Notes under the pieces: generated by a model
The model's database searches: none
The model's input: only the letters and a program-made list of their open reading frames with translations
What the model was told of the DNA's origin: nothing
Part shown: in pieces, positions 25,201 through 38,448 of the stretch
Layout of the letters: each line of letters starts with the position of its first letter
How positions within the stretch are numbered: position 1 is the first letter of the stretch
Assembly: GCA_023362775.1 (NCBI GenBank)
Contig: JALMGJ010000026.1
Location: forward strand, 1 to 64,000
Source: Charina bottae
Taxonomy: Eukaryota > Chordata > Lepidosauria > Squamata > Charinaidae
DNA length: 64,000 nucleotides
Direction: 5' to 3'
Program-made: the position numbers and the translations under genes

Positions 25201-27170
25201 AGCCAGTGCCAAAATTGTATAGTCACAGCCAGTGTCAAAACTGTATATGTCACAGTCATTGTCAAAACTGTATATGTCACAGTCAGTGTCAAAACTGTAT
25301 ATGTCACAGCCAGTGTCAAAACTGTATATGTCACAGCCAGTGTCAAAACTGTATATGTCACAGTCAGTGTCAAAACTGTATATGTCACAGCCATTGTCAA
25401 AACTGTATAGTCACAGCCAGTGTCAAAACTGTATATGTCACAGTCAGTGTCAAAACTGTATAGTCACAGCCAGTGTCAAAACTGTATATGTCACAGTCAG
25501 TGTCAAAACTGTATATGTCACAGCCAGTGTCAAAACTGTATATGTCACAGCCAGTGTCAAAACTGTATAGTCACAGCCAGTGCCAAAACTGTATAGTCAC
25601 AGCCAGTGTCAAAACTGTATATGTCACAGTCATTGTCAAAACTGTATATATCACAGTCAGTGTCAAAACTGTATAGTCACAGCCAGTGTCAAAACTGTAT
25701 ATGTCACAGTCAGTTTCAAAACTGTATAGTCACAGCCAGTGTCAAAACTGTAAAGACACAGCCAGTGTGAAAACGGTATATGTCACAGTCAGTGTCAAAA
25801 CTGTATAGTCACAGCCAGTGTCAAAACTGTATATGTCACAGTCAGTGTCAAAACTGTATAGTAACAGCCAATGTCAAAACTGTATATGTCACAGCCAGTG
25901 TCAAAACTGTATAGTCACAGCCAGTGTCAAAACTGTATATGTCACAGCCAGTGTCAAAACTGTATAGTCACAGCCAGTGTCAAAACTGTATATGTCACAT
26001 TCAGTGTCAAAACTATATATGTCACAGTCAGTGTCAAAACTGTATATGTCACAGTCAGTGTCAAAACTGTATAGTCACAGCCAGTGTCAAAACTGTATAT
26101 GTCACAGTCAGTGTCAAAACTGTATAGTAACAGCCAATGTCAAAACTGTATATGTCACAGCTAGTGTCAAAACTGTATAGTCACAGCCAGTGTCAAAACT
26201 GTATATGTCACAGTCAGTGTCAAAACTGTATATGTCACAGCCAGTGTCAAAACTGTATAGTCACAGCCAGTGTCAAAACTGTATATGTCACAGTCAGTGT
26301 CAAAACTGTATAGTCACAGCCAGTGTCAAAACTGTATATGTCACAGCAATTGTCAAAACTGTATATGTCACAGCCAGTGTCAAAACTGTATAGTCACAGC
26401 CAGTGTCAAAACTGTATATGTCACAGTCAGTGTCAAAACTGTATAAGTCACAGTCAGTGTCAAAACTGTATAGTCACAGCCAGTGTCTATATACAGATAC
26501 AGTCAAAACTGTATATGTCACAGTTAGTGTCAAAAGTGTATAGTCACAGCCAGTGTCAAAACTGTATATGTCACAGTCAGTGTCAAAATTGTATAGTCAC
26601 AGCCAGTGTCAAAACTGTATAGTCACAGCCAGTGTCAAAATGGTATATGTCACAGTCAGTGTCAAAACTGTATAGTCACAGCCAGTGTCAAAACTGTATA
26701 TGTCACAGCCAGTGTCAAAACTGTATAGTCACAGTCAGTGTCAAAACTGTATATGTCACAGTCAGTGTCAAAACTGTATAGTCACAGCCAGTGTCAAAAC
26801 TGTATATGTCACAGTCAGTGTCAAAACTGTATATGTCACAGTCAGTGTCAAAACTGTATAGTCACAGTCAGTGTCAAAACTGTATAGTCACAGCCAGTGT
26901 CTATATACAGATACAGTCAAAACTGTATATGTCACAGTTAGTTTCAAAACTGTATAGTCACAGCCAGTGTCAAAATGGTATATGTCACAGTCAGTGTCAA
27001 AACTGTATAGTCACAGCCAGTGTCAAAACTGTATATGTCACAGCCAGTGTCAAAACTGTATAGTCACAGTCAGTGTCAAAACTGTATATGTCACAGCCAG
27101 TGTCAAAACTGTATATGTCACAGCCAGTGTCAAAACTGTATATGTCACAGCCAGTGTCAAAACTGTATAG
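17743..27170 (+). repeat. 5,005-bp tandem duplication containing nested 2,459-bp pairs
   Basis: CTGTAAAG 18,284 to 23,289 and 20,743 to 25,748, the rearranged element 19,024 to 24,029, 21,483 to 26,488 and 21,897 to 26,902, and GTACAAAC 19,411 to 24,416 are all shifted by exactly 5,005 bp. The two copies run about 17.74-22.16 kb and 22.72-27.17 kb. The second has one extra 27-bp unit at its start and shortens the 504-bp inner shift to 477 bp (24,416 to 24,893). A 53-bp insertion changes the last rearranged element from 22,180 to 27,238. Confidence 0.88.
21483..22210 (+). repeat. Cluster of three rearranged elements (type example)
   Basis: The elements at 21,483, 21,897 and 22,180 alternate in type. 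The first and third are followed by GTTAGTGTCAAAAGTG (type 1). The middle one is followed by GTTAGTTTCAAAACTG (type 2). Spacing from type 1 to type 2 is 414 bp in every cluster. Spacing from type 2 to the next type 1 is usually 336 bp, here 283 bp and at 34,039-34,348 309 bp, differing by whole monomers. Type 2 elements start at 21897, 26902, 28261, 31071, 34039, 37007, 38013, 40611, 41617, 42269 and 44690. Confidence 0.88.
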
Positions 27171-27337
27171 TCACAGCCAGTGTCAAAACTGTATATGTCA
27201 CAGTCAGTGTCAAAACTGTATAGTCACAGCCAGTGTCTATATACAGATACAGTCAAAACTGTATATGTCACAGTTAGTGTCAAAAGTGTATAGTCACAGC
27301 CAGTGTCAAAACTGTATAGTCACAGCCAGTGTAAAAA
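22280..27337 (+). repeat. Family B HOR unit (5,058 bp)
   Basis: The anchor GGG is at 22,350. Contents mirror the preceding unit at +5,005 bp: CTGTAAAG at 23,289 and 25,748; CAATTG at 23,888 and 26,347; rearranged elements at 24,029, 26,488, 26,902 and 27,238. At 26,976 a T replaces the C found at the matching base 21,971, turning AAAACGG into AAAATGG. Two GTACAAAC/GTGAG blocks lie between the 2,459-bp pair. Confidence 0.88.
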
Positions 27338-29440
27338 CTGTATATGTCACAGTCAGTGTCAAAACTGTATAGTCACAGCCAGGGTCAAAACTGTATAGTC
27401 ACAGCTAGGGTCAAAACTGTATATGTCAAAGCCAGTGTCAAAACTGTATATGTCACAGTCAGTGTCACAACTGTATAGTCACAGCCAGTGTCAAAACTGT
27501 ATAGTCACAGCCAGTGTCAAAACTGTATATGTCACAGCCAGTGTCAAAACTGTATATGTCACAGTCAGTGTCAAAACTGTATAGTCACAGCCAGTGTCAA
27601 AACTGTATAGTCACAGCCAGTGTCAAAACTGTATATGTCACATTCAGTGTCAAAACTGTATATGTCACAGTCAGTGTCAAAACTGTATAGTAACAGCCAG
27701 TGTCAAAACTGTATATGTCACAGCCAGTGTCAAAACTGTATAGTCACAGCCAGTGTCAAAACGGTATATGTCACAGTCAGTGTCAAAACTGTATAGTCAC
27801 AGCCAGTGTCAAAACTGTATATGTCACAGCCAGTGTCAAAACTGTATAGTCACAGCCAGTGTCAAAACTGTATATGTCACAGTCAGTGTCAAAACTGTAT
27901 ATGTCACAGCCAGTGTCAAAACTGTATAGTCACAGCCAGTGTCAAAACTGTATAGTCACAGCCAGTGTCAAAACTGTATCGTCACAGCCAGTGTCAAAAC
28001 GGTATATGTCACAGTCAGTGTCAAAACTGCATAGTCACAGCCAGTGTCAAAACTGTATATGTCACAGCCAGTGTCAAAACTGTATAGTCAAATCCAGTGC
28101 CAAAACTGTATAGTCACAGCCAGTGTCAAAACTGTATATGTCACAGTCATTGTCAAAACTGTATATGTCACAGTCAGTGTCAAAACTGTATATGTCACAG
28201 TCAGTGTCAAAACTGTATAGTCACAGTCAGTGTCAAAACTGTATAGTCACAGCCAGTGTCTATATACAGATACAGTCAAAACTGTATATGTCACAGTTAG
28301 TTTCAAAACTGTATAGTCACAGCCAGTGTCAAAACGGTATATGTCACAGTCAGTGTCAAAACTGTATAGTCACAGCCAGTGTCAAAACTGTATATGTCAC
28401 AGCCAGTGTCAAAACTGTATAGTCACAGTCAGTGTCAAAACTGTATATGTCACAGCCAGTGTCAAAACTGTATATGTCACAGCCAGTGTCAAAACTGTAT
28501 ATGTCACAGCCAGTGTCAAAACTGTATAGTCACAGCCAGTGTCAAAACTGTATATGTCACAGTCAGTGTCAAAACTGTATAGTCACAGCCAGTGTCTATA
28601 TACAGATACAGTCAAAACTGTATATGTCACAGTTAGTGTCAAAAGTGTATAGTCACAGCCAGTGTCAAAACTGTATAGTCACAGCCAGTGTAAAAACTGT
28701 ATATGTCACAGTCAGTGTCAAAACTGTATAGTCACAGCCAGTGTCAAAACTGTATAGTCACAGCTAGGGTCAAAACTGTATATGTCAAAGCCAGTGTCAA
28801 AACTGTATATGTCACAGTCAGTGTCACAACTGTATAGTCACAGCCAGTGTCAAAACTGTATAGTCACAGCCAGTGTCAAAACTGTATATGTCACAGCCAG
28901 TGTCAAAACTGTATATGTCACAGTCAGTGTCAAAACTGTATAGTCACAGCCAGTGTCAAAACTGTATAGTCACAGCCAGTGTCAAAACTGTATATGTCAA
29001 ATTCAGTGTCAAAACTGTATATGTCACAGTCAGTGTCAAAACTGTATAGTAACAGCCAGTGTCAAAACTGTATATGTCACAGCCAGTGTCAAAACTGTAT
29101 AGTCACAGCCAGTGTCAAAACGGTATATGTCACAGTCAGTGTCAAAACTGTATAGTCACAGCCAGTGTCAAAACTGTATATGTCACAGCCAGTGTCAAAA
29201 CTGTATAGTCACAGCCAGTGTCAAAACTGTATATGTCACAGTCAGTGTCAAAACTGTATATGTCACAGCCAGTGTCAAAACTGTATAGTCACAGCCAGTG
29301 TCAAAACTGTATAGTCACAGCCAGTGTCAAAACTGTATAGTCACAGCCAGTGTCAAAACGGTATATGTCACAGTCAGTGTCAAAACTGCATAGTCACAGC
29401 CAGTGTCAAAACTGTATATGTCACAGCCAGTGTCAAAACT
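26750..29440 (+). repeat. 1,359-bp tandem duplication
   Basis: Rearranged elements at 26,902 and 27,238, anchor GGG at 27,408 and the CTGCATAG variant at about 28,028 recur at 28,261, 28,597, 28,767 and about 29,387, all 1,359 bp later. The copies run about 26.75-28.08 kb and 28.11-29.44 kb. Differences include CACATTC near 27,640 versus CAAATTC near 28,999, and TATCGTC near 27,979 versus TATAGTC. Confidence 0.85.
27338..28696 (+). repeat. Short family B HOR unit (1,359 bp)
   Basis: The anchor GGG is at 27,408 and the next at 28,767. It has no CTGTAAAG and no CAATTG unit. Rearranged elements are at 28,261 (type 2) and 28,597 (type 1). A private TATCGTC unit is near 27,979 and a CTGCATAG unit near 28,028. 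It is the product of a 1,359-bp duplication that copied only part of the longer HOR. Confidence 0.88.
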
Positions 29441-31506
29441 GTATAGTCACAGCCAGTGTCAAAACTGTATATGTCACAGCCAGTGTCAAAACTGTATAGT
29501 CACAGCCAGTGTCAAAACTGTATATGTCACAGTCAGTGTCAAAACTGTATATGTCACAGCCAGTGTCAAAACTGTATAGTCACAGCCAGTGTCAAAACTG
29601 TATATGTCACAGTCAGTGTCAAAACTGTATAGTCACAGCCAGTGTCAAAACTGTATATGTCACAGTCAGTGTCAAAACTGTATATGTCACAGCCAGTGTC
29701 AAAACTGTATATGTCACAGCCAGTGTCAAAACTGTATAGTCACAGCCAGTGCCAAAACTGTATAGTCACAGCCAGTGTCAAAACTGTATATGTCACAGTC
29801 ATTGTCAAAACTGTATATGTCACAGTCAGTGTCAAAACTGTATAGTCACAGCCAGTGTCAAAACTGTATATGTCACAGTCAGTTTCAAAACTGTATAGTC
29901 ACAGCCAGTGTCAAAACTGTAAAGACACAGCCAGTGTGAAAACGGTATATGTCACAGTCAGTGTCAAAACTGTATAGTCACAGCCAGTGTCAAAACTGTA
30001 TATGTCACAGTCAGTGTCAAAACTGTATAGTAACAGCCAATGTCAAAACTGTATATGTCACAGCCAGTGTCAAAACTGTATAGTCACAGCCAGTGTCAAA
30101 ACTGTATATGTCACAGCCAGTGTCAAAACTGTATAGTCACAGCCAGTGTCAAAACTGTATATGTCACATTCAGTGTCAAAACTATATATGTCACAGTCAG
30201 TGTCAAAACTGTATATGTCACAGTCAGTGTCAAAACTGTATAGTCACAGCCAGTGTCAAAACTGTATATGTCACAGTCAGTGTCAAAACTGTATAGTAAC
30301 AGCCAATGTCAAAACTGTATATGTCACAGTTAGTGTCAAAACTGTATAGTCACAGCCAGTGTCAAAACTGTATATGTCACAGTCAGTGTCAAAACTGTAT
30401 ATGTCACAGCCAGTGTCAAAACTGTATAGTCACAGCCAGTGTCAAAACTGTATATGTCACAGTCAGTGTAAAAACTGTATAGTCACAGCCATTGTCAAAA
30501 CTGTATATGTCACAGCAATTGTCAAAACTGTATATGTCACAGCCAGTGTCAAAACTGTATAGTCACAGCCAGTGTCAAAACTGTATATGTCACAGTCAGT
30601 GTCAAAACTGTATAAGTCACAGTCAGTGTCAAAACTGTATAGTCACAGCCAGTGTCTATATACAGATACAGTCAAAACTGTATATGTCACAGTTAGTGTC
30701 AAAAGTGTATAGTCACAGCCAGTGTCAAAACTGTATATGTCACAGTCAGTGTCAAAATTGTATAGTCACAGCCAGTGTCAAAACTGTATAGTCACAGCCA
30801 GTGTCAAAATGGTATATGTCACAGTCAGTGTCAAAACTGTATAGTCACAGCCAGTGTCAAAACTGTATATGTCACAGCCAGTGTCAAAACTGTATAGTCA
30901 CAGTCAGTGTCAAAACTGTATATGTCACAGTCAGTGTCAAAACTGTATAGTCACAGCCAGTGTCAAAACTGTATATGTCACAGTCAGTGTCAAAACTGTA
31001 TATGTCACAGTCAGTGTCAAAACTGTATAGTCACAGTCAGTGTCAAAACTGTATAGTCACAGCCAGTGTCTATATACAGATACAGTCAAAACTGTATATG
31101 TCACAGTTAGTTTCAAAACTGTATAGTCACAGCCAGTGTCAAAACGGTATATGTCACAGTCAGTGTCAAAACTGTATAGTCACAGCCAGTGTCAAAACTG
31201 TATATGTCACAGCCAGTGTCAAAACTGTATAGTCACAGTCAGTGTCAAAACTGTATATGTCACAGCCAGTGTCAAAACTGTATATGTCACAGCCAGTGTC
31301 AAAACTGTATATGTCACAGCCAGTGTCAAAACTGTATAGTCACAGCCAGTGTCAAAACTGTATATGTCACATTCAGTGTCAAAACTGTATAGTCACAGCC
31401 AGTGTCTATATACAGATACAGTCAAAACTGTATATGTCACAGTTAGTGTCAAAAGTGTATAGTCACAGCCAGTGTCAAAACTGTATAGTCACAGCCAGTG
31501 TAAAAA
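28697..31506 (+). repeat. Family B HOR unit (2,810 bp)
   Basis: The anchor GGG is at 28,767. It has CTGTAAAG at 29,917, CAATTG at 30,516 and a full cluster of rearranged elements at 30,657, 31,071 and 31,407. It is the first of three units related by exact 2,968-bp shifts. Private changes include a GTAAAAACTG and GCCATTG pair near 30,468-30,494. Confidence 0.9.
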
Positions 31507-34447
31507 CTGTATATGTCACAGTCAGTGTCAAAACTGTATAGTCACAGCCAGTGTCAAAACTGTATAGTCACAGCTAGGGTCAAAACTGTATATGTCAAAG
31601 CCAGTGTCAAAACTGTATATGTCACAGTCAGTGTCACAACTGTATAGTCACAGCCAGTGTCAAAACTGTATAGTCACAGCCAGTGTCAAAACTGTATATG
31701 TCACAGCCAGTGTCAAAACTGTATATGTCACAGTCAGTGTCAAAACTGTATAGTCACAGCCAGTGTCAAAACTGTATAGTCACAGCCAGTGTCAAAACTG
31801 TATATGTCACATTCAGTGTCAAAACTGTATATGTCACAGTCAGTGTCAAAACTGTATAGTAACAGCCAGTGTCAAAACTGTATATGTCACAGCCAGTGTC
31901 AAAACTGTATAGTCACAGCCAGTGTCAAAACGGTATATGTCACAGTCAGTGTCAAAACTGTATAGTCACAGCCAGTGTCAAAACTGTATATGTCACAGCC
32001 AGTGTCAAAACTGTATAGTCACAGCCAGTGTCAAAACTGTATATGTCACAGCCAGTGTCAAAACTGTATAGTCACAGCCAGTGTCAAAACTGTATAGTCA
32101 CAGCCAGTGTCAAAACTGTATAGTCACAGCCAGTGTCAAAACGGTATATGTCACAGTCAGTGTCAAAACTGTATAGTCACAGCCAGTGTCAAAACTGTAT
32201 ATGTCACAGCCAGTGTCAAAACTGTATAGTCAAATCCAGTGCCAAAACTGTATAGTCACAGCCAGTGTCAAAACTGTATAGTCAAATCCAGTGCCAAAAC
32301 TGTATAGTCACAGCCAGTGTCAAAACTGTATATGTCACAGTCATTGTCAAAACTGTATATGTCACAGTCAGTGTCAAAACTGTATATGTCACAGCCAGTG
32401 TCAAAACTGTATAGTCACAGCCAGTGTCAAAACTGTATATGTCACAGCCAGTGTCAAAACTGTATAGTCACAGCCAGTGTCAAAACTGTATATGTCACAG
32501 TCAGTGTCAAAACTGTATATGTCACAGCCAGTGTCAAAACTGTATAGTCACAGCCAGTGTCAAAACTGTATATGTCACAGTCAGTGTCAAAACTGTATAG
32601 TCACAGCCAGTGTCAAAACTGTATATGTCACAGTCAGTGTCAAAACTGTATATGTCACAGCCAGTGTCAAAACTGTATATGTCACAGCCAGTGTCAAAAC
32701 TGTATAGTCAAAACCAGTGCCAAAACTGTATAGTCACAGCCAGTGTCAAAACTGTATATGTCACAGTCATTGTCAAAACTGTATATGTCACAGTCAGTGT
32801 CAAAACTGTATAGTCACAGCCAGTGTCAAAACTGTATATGTCACAGTCAGTTTCAAAACTGTATAGTCACAGCCAGTGTCAAAACTGTAAAGACACAGCC
32901 AGTGTGAAAACGGTATATGTCACAGTCAGTGTCAAAACTGTATAGTCACAGCCAGTGTCAAAACTGTATATGTCACAGTCAGTGTCAAAACTGTATAGTA
33001 ACAGCCAATGTCAAAACTGTATATGTCACAGCCAGTGTCAAAACTGTATAGTCACAGCCAGTGTCAAAGCTGTATATGTCACAGCCAGTGTCAAAACTGT
33101 ATAGTCACAGCCAGTGTCAAAACTGTATATGTCACATTCAGTGTCAAAACTATATATGTCACAGTCAGTGTCAAAACTGTATATGTCACAGTCAGTGTCA
33201 AAACTGTATAGTCACAGCCAGTGTCAAAACTGTATATGTCACAGTCAGTGTCAAAACTGTATAGTAACAGCCAATGTCAAAACTGTATATGTCACAGCTA
33301 GTGTCAAAACTGTATAGTCACAGCCAGTGTCAAAACTGTATATGTCACAGTCAGTGTCAAAACTGTATATGTCACAGCCAGTGTCAAAACTGTATAGTCA
33401 CAGCCAGTGTCAAAACTGTATATGTCACAGTCAGTGTCAAAACTGTATAGTCACAGCCAGTGTCAAAACTGTATATGTCACAGCAATTGTCAAAACTGTA
33501 TATGTCACAGCCAGTGTCAAAACTGTATAGTCACAGCCAGTGTCAAAACTGTATATGTCACAGTCAGTGTCAAAACTGTATAAGTCACAGTCAGTGTCAA
33601 AACTGTATAGTCACAGCCAGTGTCTATATACAGATACAGTCAAAACTGTATATGTCACAGTTAGTGTCAAAAGTGTATAGTCACAGCCAGTGTCAAAACT
33701 GTATATGTCACAGTCAGTGTCAAAATTGTATAGTCACAGCCAGTGTCAAAACTGTATAGTCACAGCCAGTGTCAAAATGGTATATGTCACAGTCAGTGTC
33801 AAAACTGTATAGTCACAGCCAGTGTCAAAACTGTATATGTCACAGCCAGTGTCAAAACTGTATAGTCACAGTCAGTGTCAAAACTGTATATGTCACAGTC
33901 AGTGTCAAAACTGTATAGTCACAGCCAGTGTCAAAACTGTATATGTCACAGTCAGTGTCAAAACTGTATATGTAACAGTCAGTGTCAAAACTGTATAGTC
34001 ACAGTCAGTGTCAAAACTGTATAGTCACAGCCAGTGTCTATATACAGATACAGTCAAAACTGTATATGTCACAGTTAGTTTCAAAACTGTATAGTCACAG
34101 CCAGTGTCAAAACGGTATATGTCACAGTCAGTGTCAAAACTGTATAGTCACAGCCAGTGTCAAAACTGTATATGTCACAGCCAGTGTCAAAACTGTATAG
34201 TCACAGTCAGTGTCAAAACTGTATATGTCACAGCCAGTGTCAAAACTGTATATGTCACAGCCAGTGTCAAAACTGTATAGTCACAGCCAGTGTCAAAACT
34301 GTATATGTCACATTCAGTGTCAAAACTGTATAGTCACAGCCAGTGTCTATATACAGATACAGTCAAAACTGTATATGTCACAGTTAGTGTCAAAAGTGTA
34401 TAGTCACAGCCAGTGTCAAAACTGTATAGTCACAGCCAGTGTAAAAA
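31507..34447 (+). repeat. Family B HOR unit (2,941 bp)
   Basis: The anchor GGG is at 31,577. It has CTGTAAAG at 32,885, CAATTG at 33,484 and rearranged elements at 33,625, 34,039 and 34,348. The second gap is 309 bp, one 27-bp unit shorter than usual. A TCAAATCCAGTGCC unit is doubled near 32,230 and 32,283. Confidence 0.9.
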
Positions 34448-37400
34448 CTGTATATGTCACAGTCAGTGTCAAAACTGTATAGTCACAGCCAGTGTCAAAA
34501 CTGTATAGTCACAGCTAGGGTCAAAACTGTATATGTCAAAGCCAGTGTCAAAACTGTATATGTCACAGTCAGTGTCACAACTGTATAGTCACAGCCAGTG
34601 TCAAAACTGTATAGTCACAGCCAGTGTCAAAACTGTATATGTCACAGCCAGTGTCAAAACTGTATATGTCACAGTCAGTGTCAAAACTGTATAGTCACAG
34701 CCAGTGTCAAAACTGTATAGTCACAGCCAGTGTCAAAACTGTATATGTCACATTCAGTGTCAAAACTGTATATGTCACAGTCAGTGTCAAAACTGTATAG
34801 TAACAGCCAGTGTCAAAACTGTATATGTCACAGCCAGTGTCAAAACTGTATAGTCACAGCCAGTGTCAAAACGGTATATGTCACAGTCAGTGTCAAAACT
34901 GTATAGTCACAGCCAGTGTCAAAACTGTATATGTCACAGCCAGTGTCAAAACTGTATAGTCACAGCCAGTGTCAAAACTGTATATGTCACAGTCAGTGTC
35001 AAAACTGTATATGTCACAGCCAGTGTCAAAACTGTATAGTCACAGCCAGTGTCAAAACTGTATAGTCACAGCCAGTGTCAAAACTGTATAGTCACAGCCA
35101 GTGTCAAAACGGTATATGTCACAGTCAGTGTCAAAACTGTATAGTCACAGCCAGTGTCAAAACTGTATATGTCACAGCCAGTGTCAAAACTGTATAGTCA
35201 AATCCAGTGCCAAAACTGTATAGTCACAGCCAGTGTCAAAACTGTATAGTCAAATCCAGTGCCAAAACTGTATAGTCACAGCCAGTGTCAAAACTGTATA
35301 TGTCACAGTCATTGTCAAAACTGTATATGTCACAGTCAGTGTCAAAACTGTATATGTCACAGCCAGTGTCAAAACTGTATAGTCACAGCCAGTGTCAAAA
35401 CTGTATATGTCACAGCCAGTGTCAAAACTGTATAGTCACAGCCAGTGTCAAAACTGTATATGTCACAGTCAGTGTCAAAACTGTATATGTCACAGCCAGT
35501 GTCAAAACTGTATAGTCACAGCCAGTGTCAAAACTGTATATGTCACAGTCAGTGTCAAAACTGTATAGTCACAGCCAGTGTCAAAACTGTATATGTCACA
35601 GTCAGTGTCAAAACTGTATATGTCACAGCCAGTGTCAAAACTGTATATGTCACAGCCAGTGTCAAAACTGTATAGTCAAAACCAGTGCCAAAACTGTATA
35701 GTCACAGCCAGTGTCAAAACTGTATATGTCACAGTCATTGTCAAAACTGTATATGTCACAGTCAGTGTCAAAACTGTATAGTCACAGCCAGTGTCAAAAC
35801 TGTATATGTCACAGTCAGTTTCAAAACTGTATAGTCACAGCCAGTGTCAAAACTGTAAAGACACAGCCAGTGTGAAAACGGTATATGTCACAGTCAGTGT
35901 CAAAACTGTATAGTCACAGCCAGTGTCAAAACTGTATATGTCACAGTCAGTGTCAAAACTGTATAGTAACAGCCAATGTCAAAACTGTATATGTCACAGC
36001 CAGTGTCAAAACTGTATAGTCACAGCCAGTGTCAAAGCTGTATATGTCACAGCCAGTGTCAAAACTGTATAGTCACAGCCAGTGTCAAAACTGTATATGT
36101 CACATTCAGTGTCAAAACTATATATGTCACAGTCAGTGTCAAAACTGTATATGTCACAGTCAGTGTCAAAACTGTATAGTCACAGCCAGTGTCAAAACTG
36201 TATATGTCACAGTCAGTGTCAAAACTGTATAGTAACAGCCAATGTCAAAACTGTATATGTCACAGCTAGTGTCAAAACTGTATAGTCACAGCCAGTGTCA
36301 AAACTGTATATGTCACAGTCAGTGTCAAAACTGTATATGTCACAGCCAGTGTCAAAACTGTATAGTCACAGCCAGTGTCAAAACTGTATATGTCACAGTC
36401 AGTGTCAAAACTGTATAGTCACAGCCAGTGTCAAAACTGTATATGTCACAGCAATTGTCAAAACTGTATATGTCACAGCCAGTGTCAAAACTGTATAGTC
36501 ACAGCCAGTGTCAAAACTGTATATGTCACAGTCAGTGTCAAAACTGTATAAGTCACAGTCAGTGTCAAAACTGTATAGTCACAGCCAGTGTCTATATACA
36601 GATACAGTCAAAACTGTATATGTCACAGTTAGTGTCAAAAGTGTATAGTCACAGCCAGTGTCAAAACTGTATATGTCACAGTCAGTGTCAAAATTGTATA
36701 GTCACAGCCAGTGTCAAAACTGTATAGTCACAGCCAGTGTCAAAATGGTATATGTCACAGTCAGTGTCAAAACTGTATAGTCACAGCCAGTGTCAAAACT
36801 GTATATGTCACAGCCAGTGTCAAAACTGTATAGTCACAGTCAGTGTCAAAACTGTATATGTCACAGTCAGTGTCAAAACTGTATAGTCACAGCCAGTGTC
36901 AAAACTGTATATGTCACAGTCAGTGTCAAAACTGTATATGTAACAGTCAGTGTCAAAACTGTATAGTCACAGTCAGTGTCAAAACTGTATAGTCACAGCC
37001 AGTGTCTATATACAGATACAGTCAAAACTGTATATGTCACAGTTAGTTTCAAAACTGTATAGTCACAGCCAGTGTCAAAACGGTATATGTCACAGTCAGT
37101 GTCAAAACTGTATAGTCACAGCCAGTGTCAAAACTGTATATGTCACAGCCAGTGTCAAAACTGTATAGTCACAGTCAGTGTCAAAACTGTATATGTCACA
37201 GCCAGTGTCAAAACTGTATATGTCACAGCCAGTGTCAAAACTGTATATGTCACAGCCAGTGTCAAAACTGTATAGTCACAGCCAGTGTCAAAACTGTATA
37301 TGTCACAGTCAGTGTCAAAACTGTATAGTCACAGCCAGTGTCTATATACAGATACAGTCAAAACTGTATATGTCACAGTTAGTGTCAAAAGTGTATAGTC

Positions 37401-38448
37401 ACAGCCAGTGTCAAAACTGTATAGTCACAGCCAGTGTAAAAACTGTATATGTCACAGTCAGTGTCAAAACTGTATATGTCACAGCCAGTGTCAAAACTGT
37501 ATATGTCACAGCCAGTGTCAAAACTGTATAGTCACAGCCAGTGTCAAAACTGTATAAGTCACAGTCAGTGTCAAAACTGTATAGTCACAGCCAGTGTCTA
37601 TATACAGATACAGTCAAAACTGTATATGTCACAGTTAGTGTCAAAAGTGTATAGTCACAGCCAGTGTCAAAACTGTATATGTCACAGTCAGTGTCAAAAT
37701 TGTATAGTCACAGCCAGTGTCAAAACTGTATAGTCACAGCCAGTGTCAAAATGGTATATGTCACAGTCAGTGTCAAAACTGTATAGTCACAGCCAGTGTC
37801 AAAACTGTATATGTCACAGCCAGTGTCAAAACTGTATAGTCACAGTCAGTGTCAAAACTGTATATGTCACAGTCAGTGTCAAAACTGTATAGTCACAGCC
37901 AGTGTCAAAACTGTATATGTCACAGTCAGTGTCAAAACTGTATATGTCACAGTCAGTGTCAAAACTGTATAGTCACAGTCAGTGTCAAAACTGTATAGTC
38001 ACAGCCAGTGTCTATATACAGATACAGTCAAAACTGTATATGTCACAGTTAGTTTCAAAACTGTATAGTCACAGCCAGTGTCAAAACGGTATATGTCACA
38101 GTCAGTGTCAAAACTGTATAGTCACAGCCAGTGTCAAAACTGTATATGTCACAGCCAGTGTCAAAACTGTATAGTCACAGTCAGTGTCAAAACTGTATAT
38201 GTCACAGCCAGTGTCAAAACTGTATATGTCACAGCCAGTGTCAAAACTGTATATGTCACAGCCAGTGTCAAAACTGTATAGTCACAGCCAGTGTCAAAAC
38301 TGTATATGTCACATTCAGTGTCAAAACTGTATAGTCACAGCCAGTGTCTATATACAGATACAGTCAAAACTGTATATGTCACAGTTAGTGTGAAAAGTGT
38401 ATAGTCACAGCCAGTGTCAAAACTGTATAGTCACAGCCAGTGTAAAAA
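34448..38448 (+). repeat. Family B HOR unit (4,001 bp) with doubled element cluster
   Basis: The anchor GGG is at 34,518. It has CTGTAAAG at 35,853 and CAATTG at 36,452. Six rearranged elements lie at 36,593, 37,007, 37,343, 37,599, 38,013 and 38,349, which is the 414/336 cluster twice, shifted by 1,006 bp. The last element is followed by GTGTGAAAAGTG, a private change. Confidence 0.9.

Larger units (their letters stand above)
29509..38448 (+). repeat. Three-copy tandem HOR, exact 2,968-bp period
   Basis: CTGTAAAG at 29,917, 32,885 and 35,853, CAATTG at 30,516, 33,484 and 36,452, and the type 1 element at 30,657, 33,625 and 36,593 are all spaced by exactly 2,968 bp. Copies 2 and 3 share three variants that copy 1 lacks: GTCAAAACCAG near 32,708 and 35,676, AAAGCTG near 33,067 and 36,035, and ATGTAACAG near 33,971 and 36,939. 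They are therefore closer relatives of each other than of copy 1. Confidence 0.9.
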
